A stretch of DNA of 64,000 nt, from positions 1 through 64,000 of the forward strand of contig CAJNYU010003930.1 in the NCBI GenBank assembly GCA_905331475.1, given 5' to 3'. The notes under the pieces were generated by a model. It saw only the letters and a list, made by a program, of their open reading frames with translations. It ran no database searches and was not told the origin of the DNA. This DNA is from Rotaria socialis. Lineage: Eukaryota > Rotifera > Eurotatoria > Philodinida > Philodinidae. The translations under genes were made by a program, and so were the position numbers. This document shows positions 1-10,688 of this stretch, piece after piece (position 1 is the first letter of the stretch; every line of letters begins with the position of its first letter).

Positions 1-185
1 TGAAAACACAAAGAGCGAATGGAGAAAGGAAACGAACTATGCAATTTGAACTGAACATTATTCATCATTTGGATCAATCACAATGAACACAATACATTAT
101 TCTATACTTCATCTGATTATTCGCGCCAACTTCAATTAAAAAAAACGTTTATATCGAAAATAAAATTATATATATAAATGATAGA

Positions 186-300
186 GACAGGCCAGGCGGC
201 CTGGTGTTTTTAAGCCGCCTGCCTGTGACAGGCCAGGCCTCAAGATCATGGCCTGTGCCTGTCACAGGCAGGCAGGCAGGCAGGCCTAGTGGCCTGGTTG
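186..300. repeat. GC-rich palindromic AGGC/GCCT block
   Basis: A GC-rich island of about 115 bp in AT-rich DNA, built from AGGC and its complement. It includes the self-complementary runs CCAGGCGGCCTGG and GCCTGTGACAGGC, and four consecutive CAGG units near 265-283. It can fold on itself. It contains no credible coding sequence, and I do not recognise it as a named element. Confidence 0.6.
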
Positions 301-426
301 ATGCTCTGGTATGTAGTATGAAATAATGCAGAGACCACTTACTTAACAATGTGGTTGAATTATTGTTTGCAAGCAGATCATCACGATTATCTGAAATAGC
401 AATATATTAGTTCAGCATATATATAC

Positions 427-1702
427 TTATGTAACTCTACCGAAAAATAATTGTGTAGCAACAATTGGTACCACAAAAAGTGCGACAGCGCAAACAAAGA
501 TGATTACGATCACTAGAATCTTGATTTGAATACGTTGATCACGCATCCACGGACAGCAGCATAAATTGGCATGTGTTCGTGTCGTGATGTTTCGATCATT
601 GAGTAACTGTTATAATTACTTTAGAAAAGAAAGATGGACGAAAAGAACATACCGAAATATTTGCTGATGTTGAAATAGAGGCAACAACAACTGATGGTTG
701 AACAGGAAGTGTGTATCTAATGAGAGATTATTCATTTGAAACAAGCTCAGTCATATAACAACAGCTAACTTACAGTGGAACAGTTCGCCGGCCGTTTCGA
801 AAGAAATCAATCAAATGATTATATCCCATAACCAATAATGGACAAATAATACGAAGAAAAACAGTTAGTCCCCCTATGAGACCAATGATTGTTGTCAGCA
901 CATAGAGAATGTCAGGCCGTGTACTATATATATAAGTGCACATAGAAACTCCACAAGCTCGGAAGAATGCCTCATAATCATATTCACGAAGCCAGTTTTC
1001 AACGAACAGTTCATCAAAGATCGAACCTATTGAAGCATTAGGTAGGAAATGGCTTGACATCATGAGACTAGTTGGCAATGATTTCATTTTCTTATGGTCA
1101 AATAATGCATAATGCAGGGTATCGAGACATGCTTGATTGTAGAAGCATTCAAGAGTCGACTGAAGCAATACTGGCAAAGGTAAGCATCCAATAAGTAAGC
1201 CAGGAAAAGATATGTTAGTGATGCTCATCGGTAACGAACATTTGTCTGAACTGGCACATGAACAGTTACCATACCAAACAGGTCTGGTTCGAATGAATCG
1301 AGCGTTGGCCGAAGGATTCACTATGAATTGCCAGTTGCTCATGTAACTTGACATAATTGCATTCCCATGTATTATCGCTTCCAGATAGTCAATTGCTTGC
1401 CGAAAAGAAAGAGATATATCGAGAAACAGTAGACTGACAGTCTTATTGATCTGTGCTTGAAACTGATCATTCGTCAAGATCTGTGAAGCAATGAATTGTG
1501 TGCCAACAAAGAGCGCTAGCGACGTATTCATTGCATCATTGGCCATTGTACAAAAGCTGGAGAGAATAGAGAGTTGACCAGCGAGAAACTGTCCTTTAAA
1601 CCTTATTGAATCAGGATCAACAACCAAACTATCGCCCATTAATGTTTTTAGATAATCAAGTGATAGAAACTGGCTTGAACATATTGGATGGTACTTGAGA
1701 AC
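427..1702 (-). CDS. Two-TM cysteine-rich module C, C-terminal part plus two tail exons
   Basis: This belongs to an uncharacterised membrane-protein family that I associate with bdelloids. The main exon (774-1702) opens with an ICSS motif also seen in the neighbouring modules. It then has the ectodomain with an STLECFYNQACL motif, a YDYEAFFRAC...C stretch, and a hydrophobic helix containing GLIGGL. Homology runs upstream of the first internal Met (1639), so that Met is not the true start. The exon ends at a GTAAGT donor (768-773). Two further exons fit in frame: 653-716 and 427-606. The last adds another hydrophobic helix (about 25 residues, ILVIVIIF...) before a TAA at 427-429. No start codon lies upstream. 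The missing N-terminal half matches the fragment at 3739-4070, so I read this as the rest of that module. Function unknown; probably plasma membrane. Confidence 0.6.
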
Positions 1703-3738
1703 CTTGAACAGAAAATCTTCAAAGTGCGTAACCCTTCATGAGACTCGAATATGAAACTGTTATAAAATGAGAATGTGGGTATGAGTGTCGGTGTGGGGAT
1801 GCTTTAACAGTTTTAACCCACATCCACACCCTCATTGAAACTCAATCGCAATCATTATGAATAAAATACTACGAAGATAAAAGCAAAACCTTCTTCCATG
1901 GTTTTCTCCTTTGATACACCATGATTGATTCCTAAGCAACTGTGAGCTAAAGACAAAAAATGAATGTTCAGAAAAATTACTTCAGGTGACACCGTGTTAA
2001 AGGTCTGATGACACTAGTCAGTTGAAAAATGGACAACACAGCTATATTTTATTTCATTTTCCAAATATTAACTTTTTTCAACCTTTGGCTCAGAGTGAGT
2101 ACGGTTGAATTACAGCGTATTGTATCAATACCCATTAGGCTTTGACTAGTGTCACACAATCCTGGCTATGGATCATGTATTATTTTAACGATCTTTCGCC
2201 AATCGCAAAACTTCACATATGAACCGTAGTACTCAAAAGTAACACATTGGCTACTGCGCCTAGTTTTGACTCTATTCTGAGAGCAGAGTTGAACGATAAT
2301 AGTATTGTACCAGAAAAAGTCTTGTAGCGTACACGTTTGATTTTTTTTACATTCTTTCATTTGAGACTACACAACTAGCTAGCTCCTTGTCGTTCGTAGG
2401 CGTTAGATTCTCACTGAAAAAATACTCGAACGTACTACACAGCTTACCTGCCTCCTTTTAGAACGCACTCATAAAAGATAGAAATTCTAGATACAAAAAA
2501 CAATTTTGTGTTGATCTTCGCCGTAGATACTCTATGTTTAAAGCCTTATTCCGCTAAGAAAAGACTTGTATGATTTATCTGTTATCATAGTGCCATGTTT
2601 TCCCAATATTTTAGTCTACATTTGTTGAACATATACTGTCAATTGGCTAGACGAATTGACAAGCAAATAATTTGGTGTCAATGGTCGCTCGTTTCGTACC
2701 GAAGCAATCGACAAAGAAATCTGATTCAATCAAGAAAAGTCAGGAACAAATAATATTCTTCATAAATTTTAGAAAAGATCTGAACTATCGAAGAAATATT
2801 CAGCCCAAATTAATTACACTGATCAGAAAACAATTTGAGACTGAATCTGAGCGGTTGTAGCTCCATTATTATACACAGAGAATCGAACTGTGAGAAAAGC
2901 GTTTCAAGCGATAGAAAAATTAGGTCTAGATCTTTCTTTCTAAAATGGGATTTCTATTGCTTATCGACCAATTAATCAGATTTCCAAGAAAATCCGACTA
3001 ATATGTCAGTTCATCGTCTTGAATTACTCCTAAACTATTTTCCTGAAAACTAAATTTCTATTGTTTTCTGATGAGCTAATCGATTTCCCTGATCGACAAA
3101 TGCTGTCTCAATTTTTAATCGAACAGAGTGCAAAAAATCAACTAGTTGTATACTAAAGTAAGAATTGGTGACTATATATTGCAGTTTATATTGGACACTC
3201 TCTCTCTCTATTTTTTGTTAGCAATAAAATAACACCGAAGGTAACATGAAAATCTCTACTATTCGCAAAGTGAAGCTTATTTTTTCGTTATGTATTTTTT
3301 GTTTAAAAAACAGGTGAAATTTTGTGAAACCATTTATTATGGAAAACCTCGTCATTTTAAAGTGAAAAGTTAATTCAATATCAGAAACTATATTCTACTA
3401 TGAATAAAAAAAAATAATAGAGTACTTATTATTACTTGGAGACAATAAAATAATTTAAAAAAAGAGCATGGTAATGTTAAATACTTCATCATTTTTTTAG
3501 TTATAGCAATATATTTTCTAGTATTGAAGCAATTGTTCACTTTAACAAAGTAAGTTAAGATGTCAAAACCTTATATGAAAAAGTTCAAGTAATATTAATT
3601 TAGACAACTTTATTAGCCCATTATATTAATAAAAATAAGGTTTTCATGAATTTGTTATCTCACATCAGATTAAATAATAGTCTTTACATGAATCACATTT
3701 TCTCATGGCTACGACAATACGGTTTGCACAAAGTTTAC
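1703..3738. other. Non-coding stretch, possible long intron with one hairpin repeat
   Basis: AT-rich DNA between the two halves of module C. The left boundary reads as a minus-strand acceptor (CTCAAG) and the right as a donor (GTAAAC at 3733-3738), both phase 0, so it may be a 2 kb intron or an insertion. Short open frames at 2166-2360 and 2678-2860 have no recognisable motif. A telomere-like hairpin repeat occupies about 1767-1848. Confidence 0.4.
1767..1848. repeat. Telomere-like TIR hairpin repeat, copy 1
   Basis: The ends are inverted: AATGAGAATGTGGG on the left and the complement of AATGAGGGTGTGGATGTGGG on the right, around a loop of roughly 30 bp. It belongs to the same family as the copies near 9.1, 10.0, 15.4 and 26.2 kb. 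It lies just outside the coding start of the 774-1702 exon. Confidence 0.6.
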
Positions 3739-4070
3739 CTTGAGTGAAACAAACATCGAATATTGTATTGAAGCTTGTTTGCATGGACATGACAAACCTG
3801 TTGTATATTTTTCGTAGAATTGGGTGACATCGGCCGATGACGTTAGCTTCATAGTTGCAATGTGTTGATTTTCGACGAAAAATAAATAAATGGTCAAACA
3901 TATAGTGGCACTCACTAATAAAACAACATAGACGCGTGTTGATAGACGTTCACGTTGCACAATATGTACATGTGGCGATTGAGAATCAAATAAGTTGATC
4001 GCCCGTAAGTAACGCTTCGCATTAAAAACTATGCTTGGTCTGATACTGGTCCCCACTATTGATGAGTTGG
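3739..4070 (-). CDS. N-terminal fragment of a two-TM cysteine-rich module (module C)
   Basis: The frame opens after an acceptor (TTTATATAG, 4071-4079) with no ATG. It encodes INLFDSQ, then a hydrophobic helix (VYVVLLVSATICLTIYLFF), then GLSCPC, the hallmark N-terminal layout of modules A and B. After SMFVSLK a donor GTAAAC follows (3733-3738); reading through gives a stop at 3709. Alignment to the other modules shows that everything after the CPC region is missing here and present at 774-1702. It is either an exon of a split module or a truncated pseudogene. The acceptor phase matches the donor of module B at 4152. Confidence 0.5.
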
Positions 4071-4151
4071 CTATATAAATCGAAACGATGATGTGACGAA
4101 TATGCGAAATTTAAAACGTAGAAACTACAAAACAAGTACTGAGATACTTAC

Positions 4152-5456
4152 TTGAAGTTGATACAGTGATAGTCCGTCGACGGTGGACATAGAACTTGAT
4201 GAGCCATGAACAGACGATTTGAAAAGATACTGACAAACCACCCAAAACAGCTGCTAATATAGTTACGACGTAAATCAAATCCAGTCTCTGAGTATATGTG
4301 AATACACATTTCAGAGGTTTGCAAGATCTATAATATGCTTCGTAGCTGATCGTTTGTCTCCATTCCTCAACCATGATTTCATCAATTATATTACCAAGAG
4401 TACTTTTTGGAGAAAACCGAATCAATCGGCTTGTATTCAATGGATCAAATGATATGTCCACTGGGAAAGGTGTCAAATTGGAACTAATAATCTCAATACA
4501 GGTCTCATTGAACCAACATTCGAGTGTTGATTTCCGAAGTCCATCTAAAGGATAGCATGCACTGTACATGCCTGGAATCTCAGTGATTAAGGTGAATTTG
4601 GAACCATTACTACTTCTATTGAAGAATCCCAATAGTTGACTGCACATATTAAGTGCACATGAGCAAGTCGGTAACATATCATCAATCGATGACATTGTTC
4701 CAAGATGTGTTTGTACTCTTATCAGATTTTGATTACTGTCAAAGATTCCATCCAAGAAAAAGTTCGAAACTCGACTGCTGAGAAGTTGACTTCCTCGGGT
4801 GGTCTCATGTGCAAGGACGGACATATGTTTGAATGTTTGCTTTACATTTGATAGGAAATTATTTATAAGCACTTGTGTCTGCTCATTAAAGTCTTGACGA
4901 GACAGTGTTTCAGTAGTAATCAAATAAGTATCGAGTAGAGTGGCCAATGCATCATTGATCGTACTATTGGAAAGAATACAATACGAGATAATCGCTCGAA
5001 ACATGTCCAAACCGTATAAACGAATGTCTAAATGGTAGTACGCAGATCTGATGTGGTCTATATAGCTTAGCCGATCAAGTGAATCCTCGGAAAGAAGCTC
5101 ACTTGAACAGATTTGATGTAGTGTATATGTAACCGATATAAACGCTGAGTTTTGAATTGCGATTTCTGAACACGGACATGATAGAGTTTGTCTTTCAGTC
5201 TGAGCAATCTTTTCAAATTCTGCCACCGGTGGTAATACTACCGTATTTATTACTGTTCGCTCACTGAGTCCAGTCGCTAAAATCAAAATCAATAAAGAAG
5301 TAAACAAACAGCCGATGTAAAGTCGCGTAGTGAGAATTTGCTCCTGAATAGCAGAAGCATCGCTGTTCCGACGATCGAAAAGATTGAGATTGTGTAAAGC
5401 ATTTCGAATACGATTGAACAACGAACAAATCCATTCATAAAATATTACACGAGGCC
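4152..5456 (-). CDS. Two-TM cysteine-rich module B, uncharacterised membrane protein
   Basis: About 435 residues. Order: short basic N-terminus with LNLFD, helix 1 (LYIGCLFTSLLILILATG), LSCPC, an ICSS motif, a long ectodomain with a CSCALNMC pair, STLECWFNETCI, EIMVEEW, a C-x4-C pair before the membrane, helix 2 (LIYVVTILAAVLGGLSVSF), basic tail. There is no ATG at the 5' end: the reading frame enters through an acceptor (TGTTATAG at 5457-5464) in phase 1. It leaves through a GTAAGT donor (4146-4151), also in phase 1. Reading through the donor gives a stop at 4111. A 1-1 symmetric exon between two similar modules points to tandem exon duplication. Function unknown. Confidence 0.7.
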
Positions 5457-5509
5457 CTATAACAGAAGAATAAAGTGAAATAATATTGTTACATTATTTG
5501 AGTCGCCCT

Positions 5510-5535
5510 TGAGGGTGTGGGTGTGAAGGTAATCA
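5510..5535. repeat. Half copy of the telomere-like hairpin repeat
   Basis: CCTTGAGGGTGTGGGTGTG is one end of the hairpin family; no partner end lies within the next 100 bp. It sits in the 322 bp gap between modules A and B, which is a plausible intron. Confidence 0.55.
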
Positions 5536-5599
5536 AGCAATATAAAACTCGCTCCTACCTTTTATCACGAACATCGAGGTCATGGATGACCTTTTGTAT

Positions 5600-5643
5600 C
5601 TATTTTCTAACGTTCACAAAATGTAAGGCTACGTCAGCATAAT
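5600..5643 (-). CDS. Possible alternative terminal exon after module A
   Basis: Downstream of module A's donor an acceptor (ATTACAG, ending at 5644) opens 14 codons in the right phase, followed by TAG at 5600-5602. It gives module A a short private tail (DYADVALHFVNVRK) as an alternative to splicing into module B. It is too short to judge by coding content. Confidence 0.25.
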
Positions 5644-5778
5644 CTGTAATATAATGTATTCTAAACTTAATTCATCCAATGAGAGACTATATCATTGATA
5701 TCATTTTTTAAATATTATAAGCAAGCAAATATCGTCTTTCACTGTTCCTGAATATCTTAAATCATTACTTTTACTTAC

Positions 5779-7120
5779 CAAGTCGCGGAGATTCAGCAAC
5801 AGGAGGTTCAAGTCTGCGTACATATCTATCTCGTATTCGATAAAAACTTGTCATTAGTACTTCACAAAGAAAACGAAGTATAACGATGAGCCCACCACAA
5901 AGACCCGAAAGTGTTGTGACAATGTAGAGAATGCTGAATCTTACTGTGTAGGAATAAGAGCACGATAGCGGACGGCATGCTGCAAAGTAACTGTGATAGT
6001 CCATCTCAGTCAACCACTCGTCTATCATAAGATTATCGATCAACGTATCAATAGGAGTAGTTGGAATAAAATTCTTCGAGTCATTCATATTGAGAATATT
6101 GAATAAAGTGTTGGAAGAAGGTAAATGAGCCATCAGGTTATTTAGGCAAATCTGATTGCTGTAGCATTCAAGTGTTGATAGAAGTAGGGAATGCAACGGC
6201 AAGCACCCCGATAAGAAACCATTCACATGTGCAAGATAACCGATATTATAATGCTCTAGCCCGTATGAATCGTTAAGAGCTAGTTCATGTGAATTATGTA
6301 TATCGTTCGTTGCTATGCCTAACATCGAGATGCATGAATAAGTTGCGTCGCAACTGCACTCCATATACGTCGCAATAAAAGACATTACAGAGACTCTGCG
6401 GTGTATAACCATCTGCATTTCTAACTTGAATGTCGAACTAATGAAAGGTATAGCAGCGGTTTCCAATGCAGTTAACATACTATTCCGATCGATCAACATC
6501 GCAAAGAAAGCTCGTTGTCGACGCTGGACACTACGAATTCTTAAGATGAATTCGCTTGTAAGTGATTCAACTTGAACACGAAATGATTTCGAATTTAAAA
6601 CACTGCCACGGCTATCAACCAGTGTCACAGACGCGAGATTTACTTTTAATGCATTCATAATGGCTTGCTTGGAGGAGACGCATAGAGTGCGTAGAAGTTG
6701 AAATTGAGAATTACCCACTGACCGAATATCGAATGTAGGATAAGAGCTGGCCTTATCATTATAGAGAAAAGAAAGCCATGCATCCGATACAAAATCACTT
6801 GAACACACTTCATGAAAGATGTACGTTAGATTTGCAAAAACCGAAAAGGGCACAGAAATTTCAGTACATGGACATGATAATGTATCCGAATAAGTAGCGC
6901 TAAGACGTTCGTAAACGTCGAAAGATGGTTTAACCACCAACTCAGCATGGAAAATAGTTTTCTGAGATGCATACACCATGAGAACAACAATACTTGTTGT
7001 CAACAGGATAATATAAATACGCGTAGTAACAATTTCACGGTGCACTGTTCTTGCATCAGTTGAATAAGTATTGAATAGATTGAGTTGACTCAAAAATCGG
7101 ATAAGAGCCGCTACGACCAT
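5779..7120 (-). CDS. Two-TM cysteine-rich module A, uncharacterised membrane protein
   Basis: About 447 residues starting at a true ATG (7118-7120). Order: LNLFNTY, helix 1 (YIILLTTSIVVLMVYA), LSCPC, VCSS, ectodomain with several Cys pairs, STLECYSNQICL, LMIDEWL, CRPLSCSYSY, helix 2 (ILYIVTTLSGLCGGLIVIL), basic tail. The exon ends at a GTAAGT donor (5773-5778), phase 1; reading through gives a stop at 5771. The layout (two helices, large Cys-rich loop, GL-GGL in helix 2) recalls DEG/ENaC-type channels, but no family signature confirms that. This is the only module here with its own start codon. Confidence 0.75.
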
Positions 7121-8549
7121 TTCAACAATTCAGAAATTTAGAGTGTACTAATATTAATAAAGCAATGCTATTCTATATCTAAAAGAAATATTGGGCGATG
7201 GAGGCATTCTGTTAGTGCAGCTAGTGGTCCCTTAACAATGGCGTGGGCGCCCAGAATTGACCCTCACTCAGTTCATTGGAGAACTGAGACAATGATAATA
7301 GATCGAGCATACAGGAAGAATATTCTAGAGACAAAAGAAACACAATAGAACTGTGCCTAGCAACCTCTTAGGTATCAACCACATTTTTCAGAAATTATCC
7401 GTAGAACTGTGGTATCACACCCCATAATAGAAGTTCACCCAAAAACACACTATTCGGAAAGCGTAATAGAAGATCATGTCTTTTTATTTTGAGTAGAGCC
7501 GCGGTGGTCAATTTTTATTTACTTAAATGTGTGATTTCCATATTCATTTCTTTGATGGATATTGACTGTTAACTCTATCAGTTATTTCGATTATTCAAGT
7601 GAGAGATAATCAACCACTTCATTGCTAGAAAAACCCCAAGGGTGTAAGAAGACATTGAATTCGAGAAAAAAGATCGTGCTCATCTGTCCTTATTCTCCTT
7701 TTGAGAAATCAATTAACAAATAAAAAGAAACTGCAATCAGCATTTTGAAGATAATTTGAGTTTATCATACTGTTAACTGTTTCGTTGCTATTTTTACAGT
7801 TTTTCTGAAGTTTATATGTTTGCAGTAAAACATAAAGTGGAGAATTGGGTATGTCCTCTCCTCGTTCAGAACTATGATTAGTTCATTATCGACAATTACG
7901 ACATCGATATGCTTATCCTCTTGAATAGTTATCTTACATTTTTTGCTTATTTTCCTGTTTATACGTATATATGTGTGTATATGTCTCCTCTTCTCTCTGT
8001 TTTACTTGAATGAGTATATAGAAAAACTACTCTGTATGTAAACGGTGAGATTATTGCCACGAAGAAGTTAAATAAAGAGAAATATCACTAACACAAGCCA
8101 CTCTTCTATTGAAAATCGTCGCGCTGAATAACTTTTAACTATATCCCGATTGTTGTGTTCTTTCAGATGCTCATTATGAAAAATTTCATTATAAAAATCC
8201 TCTTAGATTTGAAAACTCTTAGCAAAATTTCATTTGAAATTCTCATGAATACTGTACTCGAGATAGAAAGCAAACAGAGATCTTCAATAATCGATCATAT
8301 ATTTGGTAAGTAGTCAAACTATACCAATCTCTATCAAAACAAAGTAGCTATTTAAATCATTTTTTCGAGCACTTCTCTCTTCACACTCACACCGTCAAGC
8401 TATAAGTCATTTTTTCACACTTATAAAATTTATTAAACAAACTTCAGAAAGTATACTATAAAAATATGTAATATAAGATTCGTTGCATATTGAGTTCTGC
8501 TTTCAAACAATGGCTAAAAAAAACATTAAAAAACAGACCTTTCCCATTT
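7121..8549. other. No gene seen
   Basis: AT-rich sequence upstream of module A. I see only a small perfect hairpin, CTCAGTTC/GAACTGAG with a 6-base loop, at 7267-7288, and no credible coding frame on either strand. Confidence 0.5.
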
Positions 8550-9050
8550 TTTACATTAATTTGCATAAAATGCTTGGTCAACTGCGATAGCATGAATCTT
8601 TTATGAAATGCATGATATCACCATTCTGAAAATTTCTAATTTATTTATCTCGTAGTTTAAAATAGCACAAAAGGAAGCAACTGTTAACAAAATTCTTTAG
8701 TTGACATAGACCATCTGTTCATCTACGTTCACATTTTTCCCCTGTACAACGTTCTATCGTTTGCTAAGAACATACAAATGTTTTGTGAAACACCACTTAC
8801 CTGCACTATTTTCAAGGTTACTTCGAGAATAGGCTTAATTACATGCAATAGCATAAATCAGTGGTAAATATTGTAGCTTTAGCACTCTGAAACTCTCAAA
8901 TTCATTCATTTATTAGTTTAAAGTCAAAATAATTACAGGTACTGTTGACAACATTTCCTAGGCGATGCAGACCATCTGTCCTTCTACAATCATATTTTCT
9001 CTCTCCGAAACTCTCTCTTATTTGCTTACAACACCCAAATGTTTTCCGTA
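8550..9050. repeat. Diverged tandem duplication, unit about 260 bp
   Basis: Two consecutive blocks share ordered matches about 260 bp apart. GCGATAGCATGAATC recurs as GCAATAGCATAAATC. GACCATCTGTTCATCTAC recurs as GACCATCTGTCCTTCTAC. CAAATGTTTTGTGAAAC recurs as CAAATGTTTTCCGTAAC. Non-coding and old, judging by the divergence. Confidence 0.6.
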
Positions 9051-9118
9051 ACAAAATTTTTGATTGACGTCATTAGTTCCAAAATTAAACTTTTTGTCTA
9101 AAATGTTTTTTTATTAAG

Positions 9119-9200
9119 TTGGGGTGTGTGTGTATGGAGAGTATGGTGGTCTAGTGGAAACCGACACTAACACCTAGGCCCACACCCACACCCTCAAGAT
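9119..9200. repeat. Telomere-like TIR hairpin repeat, copy 2
   Basis: Left end TTGGGGTGTGTGTGTATGG, right end CCCACACCCACACCCTCAAG. The two ends are inverted and separated by about 45 bp of unrelated sequence. No ORF inside. Confidence 0.65.
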
Positions 9201-9201
9201 T

Positions 9202-10688
9202 GGCAAGCTTTATCTCTAATAGTTATATCTATGGTCAATTATTTATTTCAAAATAAAAATTACTTGATTGCACAGTTGTCATAGATTTGTGTTTTTTGGT
9301 GAAGGAATGACAAAATTTACGACCAAGAGTAAAATTATTGTAGAAACACTATCAAAAGAATAAAATATTAGATACAGACATATTGTTTTTGGAGGAATAC
9401 TCACCACATAATTAGTTGTTATACATATTATATTCTTCATGAAAATCAAATTCACAAAAGAATCAATGAATTGCTGTTGGTAACTACTTTTAATATATCT
9501 AGTATTTTCACAGAAACGACAAAACATAAGTACTATTATTTTTTACCACTAAAGTAAATGCATTATTCTTATCTTTACATAATAAAATTAAGAGACTCGA
9601 ACAACAATGTAAATTAATACTCTACTTTTATTTGACAACTCAATGAATGCCCTGCTTTTTATATCATGCTTTTCTACAGATACCTTTTAGATTTTATTGC
9701 CTTTTTATGGGTTGTATAAGCATTCACTATTTTATAACAAACACATGTGATTATCGACTTATTGGAAATAGATCTACTAGTTCCGATTATTTTTGATTTT
9801 TTTAAAATCATTCTAATTTCAATTCCTGTCAACGATTCTCTTCGTAATAGAAGATCTTGAAAATAAGTGTTGCCTTAAATAAATTTTTAATACTAGTTAA
9901 TATTTTAAACTCAAAATATATGTAATTTGAAAACCAAATGGAAGTCAAAATGTTTTACATATCTATTTTTGAGGGTATGGATATGGGTGCAGGTGGTTTT
10001 TGTTGAGACTACATGCGTCATTTTCTCGCCCAAGACTAACATACAGGCACACCCACACCCTCAAGATAAGAAGTTGAAATACTCTAAACTGGGTGAAAGA
10101 GCTCTCGGCCATCTAATTTCGAGAATAACCAATCATACAATCTAGTAAATTGACTAAACACTACATTTTACAGATTGTGACAAGCAGCAAAAAGTCGGCT
10201 TATAACTAAAAACAAACTCCAAATTCGTCCATGCGAAGCAAATAGCATGACACACCCGTACTCTCAATCACTTTAAAAATCGATAGAACTTAACTTGTTA
10301 TTTACATTCATTGGGTCGAAAACGCTTCTTTCGATGGTAGATATTCCTTTCAGATTGAGTATTTTCCAATTGAACTTAGTTATGAAAATAGACGCACATA
10401 TGGTCTGTTCAACGACAATTCAATTTAAAACATTAATTACTATACGAGGGACGCCATCAGAAAAACAAACTGTAAAGGAATTGAGCCTACTCTAGCTACC
10501 GACTTTTTACACCACTCGAGTTTATACATTTGTACTTGTTGCATCCTAATTTAATATATAGAAAGAAAGAGTCGAACTTGCAAATTGTCGTTTTATTCAA
10601 AATACACCAAAATAGTTTTATTGGAAGTTATATTTTTATAGTTAAAAAATTGATTTAAAAAAAATTAACACGGATTCATGTAATTAAC
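9202..10688. other. No gene seen; one hairpin repeat inside
   Basis: AT-rich non-coding sequence. The short open frames at 9279-9527, 9927-10145 and 10295-10495 lack recognisable motifs, and the middle one is created by the hairpin repeat. A degenerate repeat end (ACACACCCGTACTCTCAATC) lies near 10,251-10,270. Confidence 0.45.
9969..10073. repeat. Telomere-like TIR hairpin repeat, copy 3
   Basis: Left end TTTGAGGGTATGGATATGGG, right end CACACCCACACCCTCAAGAT, about 100 bp in total. The right end matches the right ends at 9.2, 15.4, 25.3 and 26.2 kb almost base for base, so it is the better-conserved side. Confidence 0.65.

Noticed and set aside
149-349. 66-codon frame on the minus strand
   Set aside because: It is created by the GC-rich AGGC/GCCT palindromic block; no domain or splice support.
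2166-2860. Two short frames inside the possible long intron, one Cys-rich
   Set aside because: No signal peptide, no family match, no splice structure; composition is that of AT-rich intergenic DNA.
9927-10145. 72-codon frame on the plus strand
   Set aside because: Its middle is the telomere-like hairpin repeat; a by-product of the repeat.
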